Part shown: positions 51,417 to 61,600 of the stretch, piece after piece
How the letters are laid out: every line of letters starts with the position of its first letter
How positions within the stretch are numbered: position 1 is the first letter of the stretch
Assembly: GCF_001602375.1 (NCBI RefSeq)
Contig: NZ_BCNY01000007.1
Span: 60,027 to 124,026 of the forward strand
DNA length: 64,000 nt
Source: Methanoculleus horonobensis
Lineage (GTDB): Archaea; Halobacteriota; Methanomicrobia; Methanomicrobiales; Methanoculleaceae
Direction: 5' to 3'
Notes under the pieces: generated by a model
Database searches by the model: none
The model's input: the letters and a program-made list of their open reading frames with translations, nothing else
Told to the model about the DNA's origin: nothing
Program-made: the position numbers and the translations under genes

Positions 51417-52138
51417 GCAGGCTCGCCCCAGGGCGGGGAGAGGATCCGTTTCGCGACGCCGGCGTAGGTCTCCATGACGTCCCCCTTGTTGAAGCGGTAG
51501 ACGTCCTTGTCGAGAGACGTCCCGGTCTCCTTGTCCCAGAGCCGCATCGAGTCCATGCTGATCTCGTCGCCGAGGACGATCTCGCCGTTGTACTTACCGA
51601 ACTCCATCTTGAAATCGACCAGGGTGATGCCGCGCAGGTTGAGGTAATCCGAGAGGAGTTCGTTTATTGCAAGCGCCATTGCCTTGATCTGGTCGAGTTC
51701 CTCGGGTGTGGCGAGACCGAGAGCGTAGATCAGGTCGTCGTTTAACATCGGGTCGTGGTGTGCGTCGCTCTTGTAGTCGATGACGATCAACGGTGGGTCG
51801 AGCGGTTCTCCTTCCCGGAACGGGTAGTTGCGCACGATCGAGCCGGCCGCGACGTTTCTCACGATCACCTCGAGCGGGATCATCTCAAGGTTCCGCACGG
51901 CGATGACGCCGGACTCGATGCTCTCGAGGTAATGTGTCCTGATACCGTGCTCTTCCAGGTACCTGAAGATGAAGGTCGAGACCTCTGCGTTGTATCTCCC
52001 TTTGCCGCTCAGGGTATCCTTCTTCTCACCGTCGAACGCCGTGATGTCGTCCCGGAACCTCATGATGTATACGTCCGGGTCGTCGGTGCGGTAGACGGAT
52101 TTAGCCTTCCCCGTGTAGAGGAGGTCAGCCTGTTTCAT
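51413..52138 (-). CDS. purC: SAICAR synthetase
   Basis: A 241-residue PurC joining CAIR and aspartate in purine synthesis. Motifs are YTGKAKSVYRTDDPDVYIM, NRN-type VRNVAAGSIVRNYPF and LVDFKMEFGKYNGEIVLGDE. AGGAG lies eight bases before ATG 52138. It is first in purC-purS-purQ. Confidence 0.95.
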   Translation of the reverse strand: MKQADLLYTGKAKSVYRTDDPDVYIMRFRDDITAFDGEKKDTLSGKGRYNAEVSTFIFRYLEEHGIRTHYLESIESGVIAVRNLEMIPLEVIVRNVAAGSIVRNYPFREGEPLDPPLIVIDYKSDAHHDPMLNDDLIYALGLATPEELDQIKAMALAINELLSDYLNLRGITLVDFKMEFGKYNGEIVLGDEISMDSMRLWDKETGTSLDKDVYRFNKGDVMETYAGVAKRILSPPWGEPA

Positions 52139-52181
52139 GGTCGGATCTCCTGGTATCTGTTGTCCGGGATTTGTCATGAGG

Positions 52182-53177
52182 TTATGCACCCGCGCCCCGG
52201 CCGGGTGCGGCAATCCTCTCCGCGAGCCGCCGGATGAGGGGCTCGAGCAGGGGGGAGTACCAGCCTTTTTCGATGTACTGCGGGTAGATGCAGAGCCGTT
52301 CGCGGAGTTCGGCGTCCCCGGCGATCCGCCGGAGTTCGTCGATCTGCGGCCAGGGGTGCTCCGGGTTGACGTAATCGATGGTGAGCGGGGAGACCCCGCC
52401 GAGGTCGTCCACGCCGCACCCGATGAGACGGGATGCGTCCGCAAGGTTCGGGGGTATCTGCACCGCGACGTCCGGAGGCAGGATCTCGCGTGCGAGGTGG
52501 ATCGCCGCACCGATCTCGTCGGGGCCGGGAACCGCCGCACCCTCCATCGCGGTCCCGGGTTTCGGGCAGAAGTTCTGGACGATAACCTCCTGGATATGGC
52601 CGTACCGCCGGTGGAGGTCGGCGATGACCCGGAGCGACTCCTCGCGGTCGTCCTCTGTCTCGCCGATCCCGAGCAGGATGCCGGTCGTGAACGGGATCGA
52701 GAGCCTCCCGGCGTTCTCGATCATCTCTATCCTGACCGCCGGGTCTTTTCCCGGGGAGTTCCTGTGCGCCGGAACGTCCGCGGTCGTCTCGAGCATCAGA
52801 CCCATGCTCGCGTTCACCCTGCGGAGCCGGTCGAGTTCGGCGTAGGTGAGGATGCCGGCGTTGGTGTGCGGCAAAAGACCGCGCTCGATGGCCGCGAGGG
52901 AGAGGTCGTAGACGTAGTCGAGGATATCCGCGTAGCCGAGTTTCACCAGTTCTGCGGCAAAGCCCGGCACCGCGCCGGGCCGCTCCCCGAAGGTGAAGAG
53001 CGCTTCCGTGCACCCGAGCGCCGCGCTCGCGTCCAGTGTCCGGATGGCCTCGTCGGGCAGCATGACGCACCCTTCCTCGACCGGGGTGCGGAAACAGCAG
53101 TAGCCGCAGTGGTTCTGGCAGACCGTCGTTAAGGGGAGAAACGCGTTCTTTGAGAAGGTGATCACGCGCCGGTGCAT
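52182..53177 (-). CDS. cofG: FO synthase subunit CofG
   Basis: A 331-residue radical SAM enzyme that, with CofH, makes the deazaflavin FO of coenzyme F420. The cluster motif is TTVCQNHCGYCCF (CX3CX2C). Other family blocks are TLDASAALGCTEALFTFGE and PFTTGILLGIGETEDDR. ATG 53177 matches the family start; upstream frame is shadow. It is near cofC and cofE. Confidence 0.93.
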   Translation of the reverse strand: MHRRVITFSKNAFLPLTTVCQNHCGYCCFRTPVEEGCVMLPDEAIRTLDASAALGCTEALFTFGERPGAVPGFAAELVKLGYADILDYVYDLSLAAIERGLLPHTNAGILTYAELDRLRRVNASMGLMLETTADVPAHRNSPGKDPAVRIEMIENAGRLSIPFTTGILLGIGETEDDREESLRVIADLHRRYGHIQEVIVQNFCPKPGTAMEGAAVPGPDEIGAAIHLAREILPPDVAVQIPPNLADASRLIGCGVDDLGGVSPLTIDYVNPEHPWPQIDELRRIAGDAELRERLCIYPQYIEKGWYSPLLEPLIRRLAERIAAPGRGAGA

Positions 53178-53234
53178 GGCTATATGTCGGCATTCCCGCA
53201 CATGAACCTTAGGGCAGAGAGCAACGAGGTCTCG

Positions 53235-53310
53235 GGCGAAGTGCGAGAACCGAAGCGTGAGCACCCGAAGGGTGGGAATCGGAGTTTTCGATTTAGCGCG
53301 GTCAGGCCTA
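53235..53310. repeat. Short palindromes in the cofG-cofC gap
   Basis: The gap contains GAGCACCCGAAGGGTG-like modules similar to the dispersed palindromes at 16.2 and 29.7 kb. The cofC promoter is not obvious. Confidence 0.3.
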
Positions 53311-53366
53311 TCCCCGCTGCAGGGGAAACGATGCCTTTTTGATACTGCCCCGACAACCGTTTCTCA

Positions 53367-54014
53367 ATGTACTTCCACGCGCTCATCCCCTTTAAGCCGG
53401 TGAACCCCAAGACGCGCCTCTCCTGCATCCTCAACCAGGAAGAGCGGGAAGCGTTTGCGCGGGAGATGCTTGAAGACGTGATCGCCGCCGTGCAGAAGTC
53501 CGGGTGCAGTGCCACCCTCCTCTGCACCCACTCCTTCAAACACGAAAACGCCCTCGTCGCCGTCCGGGCGGAGTCGTTGAACGACGCCATCAACTGGGCG
53601 CTCAAGCAGTTCCACTGCCCGGCGCTCATCATCATGGGCGATATCCCCCTGGTGACGGCCGGAGACATCCAGCGGCTGATCCGGACCGAGAAGGACATGT
53701 CCATCGTGCCGGGGCGGGGCGGCGGGACGAATATCATATTCTTGAAAAAGCCGCGGTGTTTCCGCGCCGACTACTACGGTGCGAGTTTCCTCGACCATAT
53801 GCGGATTGCAGAGGAGTGCGGCTTCTCCGTCGAGGTGATCGACTCATTCAGGATGTCGACCGATATCGACGAGAAGGAGGACCTGGTCGAGATCCTCATC
53901 CACGGAAAAGGGAGAAAGAGCAGAGAGTACCTGGAGAACTCAGGATTCTCTATCGTCCTTGACGAGAAGGGACGGGTCGGCGTGCAGCGCGACCCCCATA
54001 AAGAGGCACTCTGA
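53367..54014 (+). CDS. cofC: 2-phospho-L-lactate guanylyltransferase CofC
   Basis: A 215-residue nucleotidyltransferase activating phospholactate (or phosphoenolpyruvate) for F420 side-chain synthesis. MYFHALIPFKPVNPKTRLS is the N-terminal nucleotide motif, and CPALIIMGDIPLVT and PGRGGGTNIIFL are family blocks. Its 3' end overlaps cofE tail to tail by 75 bp. Confidence 0.93.
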   Translation: MYFHALIPFKPVNPKTRLSCILNQEEREAFAREMLEDVIAAVQKSGCSATLLCTHSFKHENALVAVRAESLNDAINWALKQFHCPALIIMGDIPLVTAGDIQRLIRTEKDMSIVPGRGGGTNIIFLKKPRCFRADYYGASFLDHMRIAEECGFSVEVIDSFRMSTDIDEKEDLVEILIHGKGRKSREYLENSGFSIVLDEKGRVGVQRDPHKEAL

Positions 54015-54746
54015 AGCATCGATCGTGGCGACCCCGGCGTAATCGCCGACGGGAAGCCCGATCCCCCGCACCACCGCCGCGGGGACGCACTCGCCCGCCT
54101 CTCCCATAACGAGTTCGGCGGCGGACGCGATGCAGTCCGCGACCGCTCTCTTCGTGACCTCGAGTTCGCGGCCGAAGAGATCTTTTTTCCCGCGCTCATC
54201 GACCACCGAGGGGATACCCGAACACCCGATCGCGACCCCGGAGCACCCGAGGCGCATCGCGTGCGTCCGGGAATCGACGACGATCACCCCGACGTCCGCA
54301 CCCGACCGCCCGGCGATCGCGGCACGGATACGCGCTGAGGATGCGTCCGGGTCGAGGGGGAGGAGGACGAGCGATCCCTCCGGGGCGTTCGATGCATCGA
54401 TCCCGGCGTTCGGCAGAAGCGTCCCGTTCTTCATGCAGAGCAGGAACCCGGGGATGCCGCCGACGATCCGGTCGCTCTCCCGGAGCACCACCTCGGCGTG
54501 CCGGGGATCCATATGGTAATCTTCGGCGAGCCGGAGGGCTTTTGCCGACGGCTCGACATCGGCGAGCCTCACGACCCGCCCTTCGGCGGTGGCGAGCGCG
54601 GACTCCGCCACGACCACGACGTCGCCCGTCTCGAACTTCCGGGCGGCCGACTGTTCGACGGACGAGAGAAGGTGCGCCGCGACGTCGTCGCCGGGGCGGA
54701 GCAGGGGGGTCGCAAGACCGTATACCGAGAATGAAGGTGTCGTCAT
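53940..54746 (-). CDS. cofE: Coenzyme F420:L-glutamate ligase CofE
   Basis: A 268-residue GTP-dependent ligase adding glutamates to F420-0. Family blocks include KFETGDVVVVAESALATAEG, ADVGVIVVDSRTHAMRLGCS, GVAIGCSGIPSVVDERGKKD and ELVMGEAGECVPAAVVRG. ATG 54746 overlaps the folP-like stop by four bases, so it belongs to glyA-folD-folP-cofE. Confidence 0.92.
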   Translation of the reverse strand: MTTPSFSVYGLATPLLRPGDDVAAHLLSSVEQSAARKFETGDVVVVAESALATAEGRVVRLADVEPSAKALRLAEDYHMDPRHAEVVLRESDRIVGGIPGFLLCMKNGTLLPNAGIDASNAPEGSLVLLPLDPDASSARIRAAIAGRSGADVGVIVVDSRTHAMRLGCSGVAIGCSGIPSVVDERGKKDLFGRELEVTKRAVADCIASAAELVMGEAGECVPAAVVRGIGLPVGDYAGVATIDASECLFMGVALHADPSLLVKDDRES

Positions 54747-55540
54747 GTCTGCCTCATCATTGCATGGACCCGCAGGAGGTCCGCGGTCTCGGCGACGTCG
54801 TGACTTCGCACGACGGCCGCTCCCGCGTCGACGAGCATCGTCGTGAGCGCGAGGGTGCCCGCGAGCCGGTCTTCGGGCTGGCGGCCGAGCAGGTCGCCGA
54901 TGAACGTCTTCCTCGAGACCGCCGCAAGCACCGGGCGGCCGAACTCCAGGAACGAGTGAAAGTTCCGGCAGAGTTCCCAGTCGTCCTCGCTCGTCCGGCC
55001 GGGAACCCACCGCCCGACGGCGGGATCGAGGACGTACTCCTCGATCCCGAGGCACGCGCACCGGCCGACGACCGCTTCGAGGGCTTCCCGCGTGGCGGCA
55101 ACTCCGGCGGCGTCGCCGGGCTCCCGGCAACTCGCCATCGCGAAGACCGGGAGCCCGGAGTCGGCGACCGCCCGGGCGTAGCGCTCTTCGGTAAGCCCGG
55201 AGATGTCGTTCACCGCGTGGACGTCGTGGCGGAGGCAGACATCGAGCACCTCCGGGTGCCGGGTATCCACCGAGAGGGTGATTCCGGTTCCGTCGAGCTC
55301 CGAGAGGGCGGCGTCCACCCGCGCCGCCTCCTCGGCGACGGTGATGGGAGAAGAGCCCGGGGCCGTGCTCCGCGCCCCGAGATCGATCATATCGGCGCCC
55401 GCCGCCGTCATGGCGAGGGCGCGGTCGTATACCTCTCCGGCCGGGATATAGGAGCCCCGGTAGAACGACTCGGGGCTGCAGTTGATGACGCCCATCAGGC
55501 GAACGGGGGCGTCGGCACCGATCCGGAGACGGTTTACCAT
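54743..55540 (-). CDS. folP: Dihydropteroate synthase-like protein
   Basis: A 265-residue TIM-barrel protein. [18 protein letters not shown] is the pterin-binding start, [16 protein letters not shown] matches the family DxGxxST block, and [17 protein letters not shown] and [15 protein letters not shown] follow. It probably joins a pterin to an aminobenzoate-type acceptor for folate or methanopterin; which one cannot be told. It overlaps folD by seven bp and cofE by four. Confidence 0.85.
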   Translation of the reverse strand: MVNRLRIGADAPVRLMGVINCSPESFYRGSYIPAGEVYDRALAMTAAGADMIDLGARSTAPGSSPITVAEEAARVDAALSELDGTGITLSVDTRHPEVLDVCLRHDVHAVNDISGLTEERYARAVADSGLPVFAMASCREPGDAAGVAATREALEAVVGRCACLGIEEYVLDPAVGRWVPGRTSEDDWELCRNFHSFLEFGRPVLAAVSRKTFIGDLLGRQPEDRLAGTLALTTMLVDAGAAVVRSHDVAETADLLRVHAMMRQT

Positions 55541-56385
55541 ACAGTGGTGTTGTCGCATGTCCTCAACTTGGCCGCCCTGAACGTGTTCTCCATCAGCGTC
55601 GCGATGGTCATGGGGCCGACGCCTCCGGGGACCGGGGTTATCGCTCCCACCCGATCTTTCACCGCCTCGAAGTCGACATCACCGCAGAGTTTGCCCTGCT
55701 CGTCCTGGTTGATCCCGACATCGATGACCGTCGCGCCTTCCTTCACCATCTCCGGCCCGACAAACTTCGCCTTCCCAATCGCGCTGACCAGGATATCGGC
55801 GTTTCGCATCTCTTCTGCGAGATTCTCGGTCTTCGAGTGGCATATGGTGACGGTCGCGTCGGCGTTCAGGAGCAGGGCGGCCATGGGCCGGCCGACGTCG
55901 ATACTCCGGCCGACGACGACCGCCCGCTTCCCGCGAATCGGGATATCGTAGTCGTTCAAGATCGTCATGATCCCCTGCGGGGTGCAGGGGGCAAAGACCG
56001 GGCTTCCGGAAAACAGCCTGCCGAGGTTGCAGGGGTGGAACCCGTCCACATCCTTATCGGGCGCGACCGCCTCGATGACGCGGGCGGTATCGACCCCGGC
56101 CGGGAGCGGGAGCTGAATCAGGACGCCGTTGATGTCGGGGTCGTTGTTGAGGCGCGTGACCGCCTCGAGCACCTGCCCGGTCGTGGCGTCAGCCGGGAGT
56201 TCGATCCCGACCGACCCGATCCCGACGCGCTCGCACGCCCGGTGCTTCATGCGGACATACATCTGCGACGCGGGGTCTTCGCCCACGATGACGGTCGCGA
56301 GGCGCGGGTAGAGCCCGGACTCGTCTATGCTCTCTTTGAGGATCTCGAGCCTCTTCTCCGAGACCGCTTTGCCGTCGAGTATCAT
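55534..56385 (-). CDS. folD: Methylene-tetrahydrofolate dehydrogenase/cyclohydrolase
   Basis: A 283-residue Fol[15 protein letters not shown] has the catalytic Lys, [14 protein letters not shown] and [15 protein letters not shown] are signature blocks, [17 protein letters not shown] binds NADP and [15 protein letters not shown] ends it. It indicates a folate-linked one-carbon path for biosynthesis beside methanopterin. It overlaps glyA by four bp (ATGA). Confidence 0.95.
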   Translation of the reverse strand: MILDGKAVSEKRLEILKESIDESGLYPRLATVIVGEDPASQMYVRMKHRACERVGIGSVGIELPADATTGQVLEAVTRLNNDPDINGVLIQLPLPAGVDTARVIEAVAPDKDVDGFHPCNLGRLFSGSPVFAPCTPQGIMTILNDYDIPIRGKRAVVVGRSIDVGRPMAALLLNADATVTICHSKTENLAEEMRNADILVSAIGKAKFVGPEMVKEGATVIDVGINQDEQGKLCGDVDFEAVKDRVGAITPVPGGVGPMTIATLMENTFRAAKLRTCDNTTVW

Positions 56386-57653
56386 GCTACTTCAGGGTAG
56401 AGGGGATACTTGCTCGCGAGGGCTATAACCTCTTCCCTCACTTCGGTGATCGCTTTCTTCGAGGTCTTGTCCTTCGCGATATCCTTCACGACCCGGGCGA
56501 TCCAGTGGGCGATCTGCTTCATCTCCTCCTCTTTCATGCCGCGCGAGGTGACGGCGGGCGTGCCGATGCGTAGACCGCTCGTCACGAAGGGACTGAGCTG
56601 TTCGCGGGGGATGGTGTTCTTGTTCACGGTGATCCCGGCTTCGCCGAGTGCGACCTCGGCCGCAAGACCCGTGAGGTGCTCGCCGTTCGTGGAGACCCCG
56701 GTCAGGTCGAGCAGGATGAGGTGATTGTCGGTGCCGCCGGAGACGAGATCGAGCCCTTCGCTCGCGAGGACATCGGCCATCGTCTTTGCGTTCTTGACGA
56801 CCTGTCCGCAGTAGTCCTTATACGCGGGGGTCAGGGCTTCCTTGAAGCAGACCGCCTTTGCCGCGATGGTGTGCATCAGCGGGCCGCCCTGCATTCCCGG
56901 GAAGATGGATTTGTCGATCGCGGCTGCGTCCTCGTTGCTGCACATGATGGCGCCGCCGCGAGGACCGCGCAGGGTCTTGTGCGTCGTCGTCGTCACGATG
57001 TCGACGACCCCGACGGGGGAGTTGTGGTATCCGGTCGCGCAGAGCCCGGCGATGTGGGCGATATCGGCCATGCACCTCGCGCCGACGGTATCGGCGACCT
57101 CCTGGAAGGCCTTGAAATCGATCTCGCGCGGGTAGGCGCTCGCGCCGCAGACGATCATCTGGGGCTTCACCGTCCGTGCCAGGTCCTCGATCGCCGCGTA
57201 GTCGAGCGTTTCGGACTCGTGATCGACACCGTAGTGGAAGATGGAGTACCAGCGCCCGGTGATGTTGACCGGCGATCCGTGGGAGAGGTGGCCGCCCTGG
57301 GTGAGGCTCTGGCTCATGATCCTGTCCTTGTAGCCGAGGTAGGCGAAGTAGACCGCCTGGTTTGCCTGGCTCCCCGAATGGGGCTGGACGTTCGCGTGCT
57401 CGGCGCCGAAGAGTTCGCAGAGCCGGTCGCGCGCCAGGTTCTCCACGACGTCATGGAACTCGCAGCCGCCGTAATAGCGCTTGCCGGGGTATCCCTCGGC
57501 ATATTTATTGGTCATGATGGAACCCATCGCCTCGAGAACCGCCTTACTGACGACGTTCTCGGAGGCGATCAATTCCAGCCCATTGATCTGACGCAGGCGT
57601 TCTTCCTCGATGACGCCCGCGACTTCTGGATCGAAGTTTGCCAGACTAGACAT
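56382..57653 (-). CDS. glyA: Serine hydroxymethyltransferase
   Basis: A 423-residue PLP enzyme interconverting serine and glycine with one-carbon transfer to a tetrahydropterin. Motifs include [50 protein letters not shown] and the PLP-lysine [15 protein letters not shown]. It heads glyA-folD-folP-cofE. A TATA-like CATATAAAA lies on the minus strand near 57694-57702. Confidence 0.96.
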   Translation of the reverse strand: MSSLANFDPEVAGVIEEERLRQINGLELIASENVVSKAVLEAMGSIMTNKYAEGYPGKRYYGGCEFHDVVENLARDRLCELFGAEHANVQPHSGSQANQAVYFAYLGYKDRIMSQSLTQGGHLSHGSPVNITGRWYSIFHYGVDHESETLDYAAIEDLARTVKPQMIVCGASAYPREIDFKAFQEVADTVGARCMADIAHIAGLCATGYHNSPVGVVDIVTTTTHKTLRGPRGGAIMCSNEDAAAIDKSIFPGMQGGPLMHTIAAKAVCFKEALTPAYKDYCGQVVKNAKTMADVLASEGLDLVSGGTDNHLILLDLTGVSTNGEHLTGLAAEVALGEAGITVNKNTIPREQLSPFVTSGLRIGTPAVTSRGMKEEEMKQIAHWIARVVKDIAKDKTSKKAITEVREEVIALASKYPLYPEVA

Positions 57654-57717
57654 GCAGAAAAAGGGTTGCTCTGTTGAGGTAATATGCTTTGTTTTATATG
57701 GGGCTGATTAAGGCTGC

Positions 57718-57828
57718 CCGGGAGGCGTTCTCTGTACCGGCCTATCGAGGCACGGGCATGAACCCGGGCGGGAGGGTACCCGGGAGCCAGCCACAACGGC
57801 TGGCGGGATTTTCCCGACTGCGTCCCGG
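57718..57828. ncRNA. Candidate structured RNA between glyA and the coiled-coil gene
   Basis: A closing stem CCGGGA (57718-57723) / TCCCGG (57823-57828) encloses three hairpins: CCCGGG (57763-57768)/CCCGGG (57779-57784), GCCAGCC (57786-57792)/GGCTGGC (57798-57804) and CGGGA (57804-57808)/TCCCG (57812-57816). It lies upstream of both flanking promoters, so it is not a leader of either gene. Strand is undecided; a TATA-like TTTTATATGG at 57692-57701 would favour plus. No known RNA family is recognised. Confidence 0.4.
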
Positions 57829-57911
57829 ATTTAATGTAATACTTCTTCATTCGGGGAATCTATAGTAATATTATTACGTAATTATTATCAAGGATTAGTT
57901 TGAGGGAGATA

Positions 57912-58655
57912 ATGGCGCAGAAGGATGCGAAGATACGATTTCTTGAGCGTGAACTCGCGGAGCGCGAGAAGGAGATGGAGACAATGAGAGAGCGAGAGCA
58001 GCCGCCGGTATCGGAGGCGGGAGACGAGCGCCTGCGCGACCTTGAGCGGAAGGTGCGGGAGTTCGAGGACGTGATGAAAGGCCTGGCGGAAGATCGCGGG
58101 CAGTCCCGGGCGCCGGAGGCGGGTGACGAGCGCCTGCGCGACCTTGAGCGGAAGGTGCGGGAACTCGAGGCCGTGATGAAAGGCCTGACGGAAGAGATCC
58201 TGGACGTCAAGTCCGTGGCGATGCAACTATCCCGCGACGTGGCTGAGCGCAGGAAGGCGGCGGTGGTGCCGGCGGAGACGAAGCGGCCCGAAGTTACGCT
58301 CCAGGCGGAACCGCGCGCCGCGGCGGAACCTCGTTCCGCGGCAGAACCCAGATCCGTGCGTGCCGTGGAGCGGAAGACTCCCGCGCGCCCCGTGGAGAAA
58401 CGACCACCCGCGCCCGTTCCGGAGGATGACCGGGATCTCGAGCTCATCATGCAGAACGACGGGACCCTGAGACCGGAGCCAAGGAGATCCTCGGAGTACA
58501 TCGTTGCCAGCACCGGATCCGGGATCGCCGCGGCGAAGGGACGGGGGAAGGGCAGCAAGCCCGCCGAACGCAAGCTCTTCGTCGAGCAGAAGAAACGCCC
58601 GGTCGATGATGTCATCCAGGCCGAAGAGGACGACACCGTCGACCTCGATCGCTAG
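57912..58655 (+). CDS. Coiled-coil protein upstream of smc
   Basis: A 247-residue protein. The N-terminal third is charged coiled coil and contains a duplicated 34-residue unit (GDERLRDLERKVRE...). A proline/arginine-rich middle and an acidic end (EEDDTVDLDR) follow. It is not a recognised family. It lies 18 bases before smc, with smc and scpA next, so a role in chromosome organisation is possible but unproven. ATG 57912 is used; a TTG four codons earlier is an alternative. Confidence 0.75.
   Translation: MAQKDAKIRFLERELAEREKEMETMREREQPPVSEAGDERLRDLERKVREFEDVMKGLAEDRGQSRAPEAGDERLRDLERKVRELEAVMKGLTEEILDVKSVAMQLSRDVAERRKAAVVPAETKRPEVTLQAEPRAAAEPRSAAEPRSVRAVERKTPARPVEKRPPAPVPEDDRDLELIMQNDGTLRPEPRRSSEYIVASTGSGIAAAKGRGKGSKPAERKLFVEQKKRPVDDVIQAEEDDTVDLDR
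58023..58199 (+). repeat. Intragenic direct repeat, 102-bp period
   Basis: GACGAGCGCCTGCGCGACC starts at 58023 and recurs at 58125. The copies stay nearly identical for about 70 bp. Confidence 0.8.
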
Positions 58656-58673
58656 GTAAAGGGAGCCCCGTCC

Positions 58674-61600
58674 TTGTACATCACGCAGCTTGAGATCGAC
58701 AACTTCAAGTCTTTCGCCAGAAAGACGAAAATTCCTTTTTTCGAAGGATTTACCGTCGTCTCAGGCCCGAACGGCTCCGGAAAGAGCAACATCATCGACA
58801 GTGTCCTCTTCGTCCTGGCCCTCTCGGGTGCGCGGGGGCTGCGGGCCGAGAAACTGACCGATCTCATCAACGTCAACTCCGGGAAGAACACCGCCGAGGT
58901 GACGGCCACGTTCTCGGACGGCACGACGGTTCGCCGCCGGATCAAGCGGACGCCGACGGGATACTACAGTTACAACTATCTCAACAACCGTCTCTGCAAG
59001 CAGGCCGACGTCATCGAGTTTCTCGCGAAGATCGGGATCAAGCCGGAAGGCTACAACGTCGTGATGCAGGGTGATATCACCCGCATCATGGAGATGACCG
59101 ACGGCGAGCGGCGGAAGATCATCGACGAGATAGCGGGTGTCGCCGAGTTCGATCACAAGCGCGGACAGGCGTTCTCGGAGCTCGAGGTGGTGCGGGAGCG
59201 GCTCGAGCGCGAGGAACTTCTCTTGAACGAGCTCGTGGCACGGCTGGACGCGCTCCAGCATGAGCGCGAGCAGGCGATGGAATACCGGCGGTGGCAGGAG
59301 GGGCTCGAGCACCTCGGACAGTGTCGGGGGGCGGCACTCGTCCGGCAGAAAGAGCAGGAGATCGGTACCCTTCACGGTCTCATGCACGACCAGCAGGCGG
59401 CGATCGCACGCACCGAAGGCGAGGTCGAAGCCGTCCGGGGAGAGATCGAGGAGGCGCACGGACGCCAGCAGGCCGTCGAGGAGGAGATAAACCACAAGAG
59501 CGGTCCCGAGTATCTCGAACTCGTCGGACGGCTCGAAGAGGCGCGAAGCGCGATCAAACTCGGCGAGAAGACCATCGAACGGCTGAAGGTCAACCGCGAC
59601 GAGAATGCCGAGGCCGTCCAGCGGGTCTACCTTGATGGCAAACGCGCCGAGGCGAAAGTCGAGGAATGTGTTGCGCAGATCCGCAACCTCTCGATCGACC
59701 GGGCGAACCTCGCCATGGAACTCGCGACGCAGCGCGACGAGATGAAGGAGGTCGAGGATCGCATCGCGAGCGGGAGCAAGGAGGTCGAAGGGGTAAAAGA
59801 CCAGCTCTTCGCAACGATGCAGGATCTCGAGAGCAAGAAGGAGCTCCGGTCGAAGATCCTCCGCGAGCAGGACATCTTCATCGAGAAGAGCCGGATGCGC
59901 ACGTCGGAGCGGGAACGCCTGGACGCGCGTATCGCCCAGATCGAGGAGGAGCTCACGAACAAGCAGGAGCAGGTCGCTGAGTACTCATCCTGCATGGCCG
60001 ACTGCGAGGCACAGAAACGCCAGATCGAGCGGGATCTCTCCGAGGCGGAGAGCACGCTTTTTGGGCGGCGCTCGGCGCTCGACCGGCTGAAGAAGGAGAT
60101 CCGGGAGAACGAGCAGAACCTGATGCGCTTTGAAGCGCAGCAGCAGGCACACGGTGATGCCGGCGGGAAGGCGATGGATGTCGTGCTCGGCATGGACGGC
60201 GTCCACGGCACCGTCGCGCAGCTCGGGCGTGCTCCTCCGGAGTACGCGACCGCGCTCGACGTGGCGGCGATGGGCCGGCTCAGGTGGGTCATCGTCGATA
60301 CCGACTCGGTGGCGTCCGATGCGATCCGCTACTTAAAAGAGAACCGGCTCGGGCGGGTCACGTTCCTGCCGCTCAACAAACTCAGGCCCCCGATCCTCTC
60401 GCCGCTCGAGGCCGATCCCGGGATCGTCGGCTACGCGGTCGATCTCCTGGAGTTCGATCCGGCGTTCGACCGCGCGTTCCGTGTCGTCTTCGGCGCGACG
60501 GTGGTGGTGGATACCCTCGACCGTGCGCGGCGGATGATGGGCCGGTACAAGATGGTCACCATCGAGGGTGATGTCGTCGAGAGGAGCGGCGCCATGACCG
60601 GCGGTTCCCAGGGAAAGAAGGTCCGCGGGTTCGGGGTGGCGGTCGACGACGAGATCGCGCGGGTGCGTGCGAAGCTTGCCGAACTCGAGGCGGAAGCGGG
60701 CGAGATTGAGGCGTCCATCGGTCGATTTGCCGTGGCCGCGGAGTCGAAACGGGCGGAGCGGAGTTCGATCGAAGAGCAGGTTGCACGCTACCGCATGCTG
60801 GTGGACGAGTACCAGAAGCGTATCGAGGTGCTCTCCGGCGAGAAGCGGACGCTCGAAGAGAGTCTGCGCGAGATGCTCGATTCCGCGAAGACCGGCGGCG
60901 AGGAGCTTGCGCGGCTTGAGGGGGATCTCGAGCGGATAACCGGCGAGATCGCGCAGGTGTCGGCGGAGATCGACGACCTGAAGAAGAAACTCAACGACAC
61001 CGAGGTTCCGGTGCTCACCGAGCGGTACGAGAGCATCCGCAAGACTGTCGAGGATATCGAGCGGCGGCTCCGGAACAAGGACGCCGACATCACCGACGCG
61101 AAGCGCGAGCGCCAGCACTTCGCGAACCGCATCGAGGAACTTGCGGCGGAACGGAGCCGCCTGGAGACGAAGAACCAGGAGATCGACGCCGAGATCACGG
61201 CAACACAGGAGCAGATCGAGGATCAGCGGCGCCTGATCGGCGAGCTCGAGGCGCGCCAGAAGGAGTTCTCCGACGAACTTACGGGCCTGCACGAGAAGCG
61301 CGACCAGGTTCTTGCGGAGATCCGGGTGCTCGACCAGCGCTCTCTGGAACTCTCGGGCGCGATGGAACGGATCCGGATGCAGATCGACGCTCTCGAGGAG
61401 CGGGAACAGTCGCTCCTGGCGGAACTTGCGGTGCTCCGGGAGCAGGCCGGCGACGTGGAGACGGATCTCGATCTCGCTGCTATCGATGCCGGGATTGCAG
61501 AAGCCGAGCGGGCGTTAAAGAAGATCGGCGCGGTGAACATGCTCGCGATCGAGGAATGCGACCGGGTTGCCGCCCGCGTCGAGGAGCGAACGGAGAAGAA

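Noticed and set aside
57740..57785. tRNA-like T-arm (GGGTTCATGCCC on the minus strand)
   Set aside because: No matching acceptor, D or anticodon arms around it.
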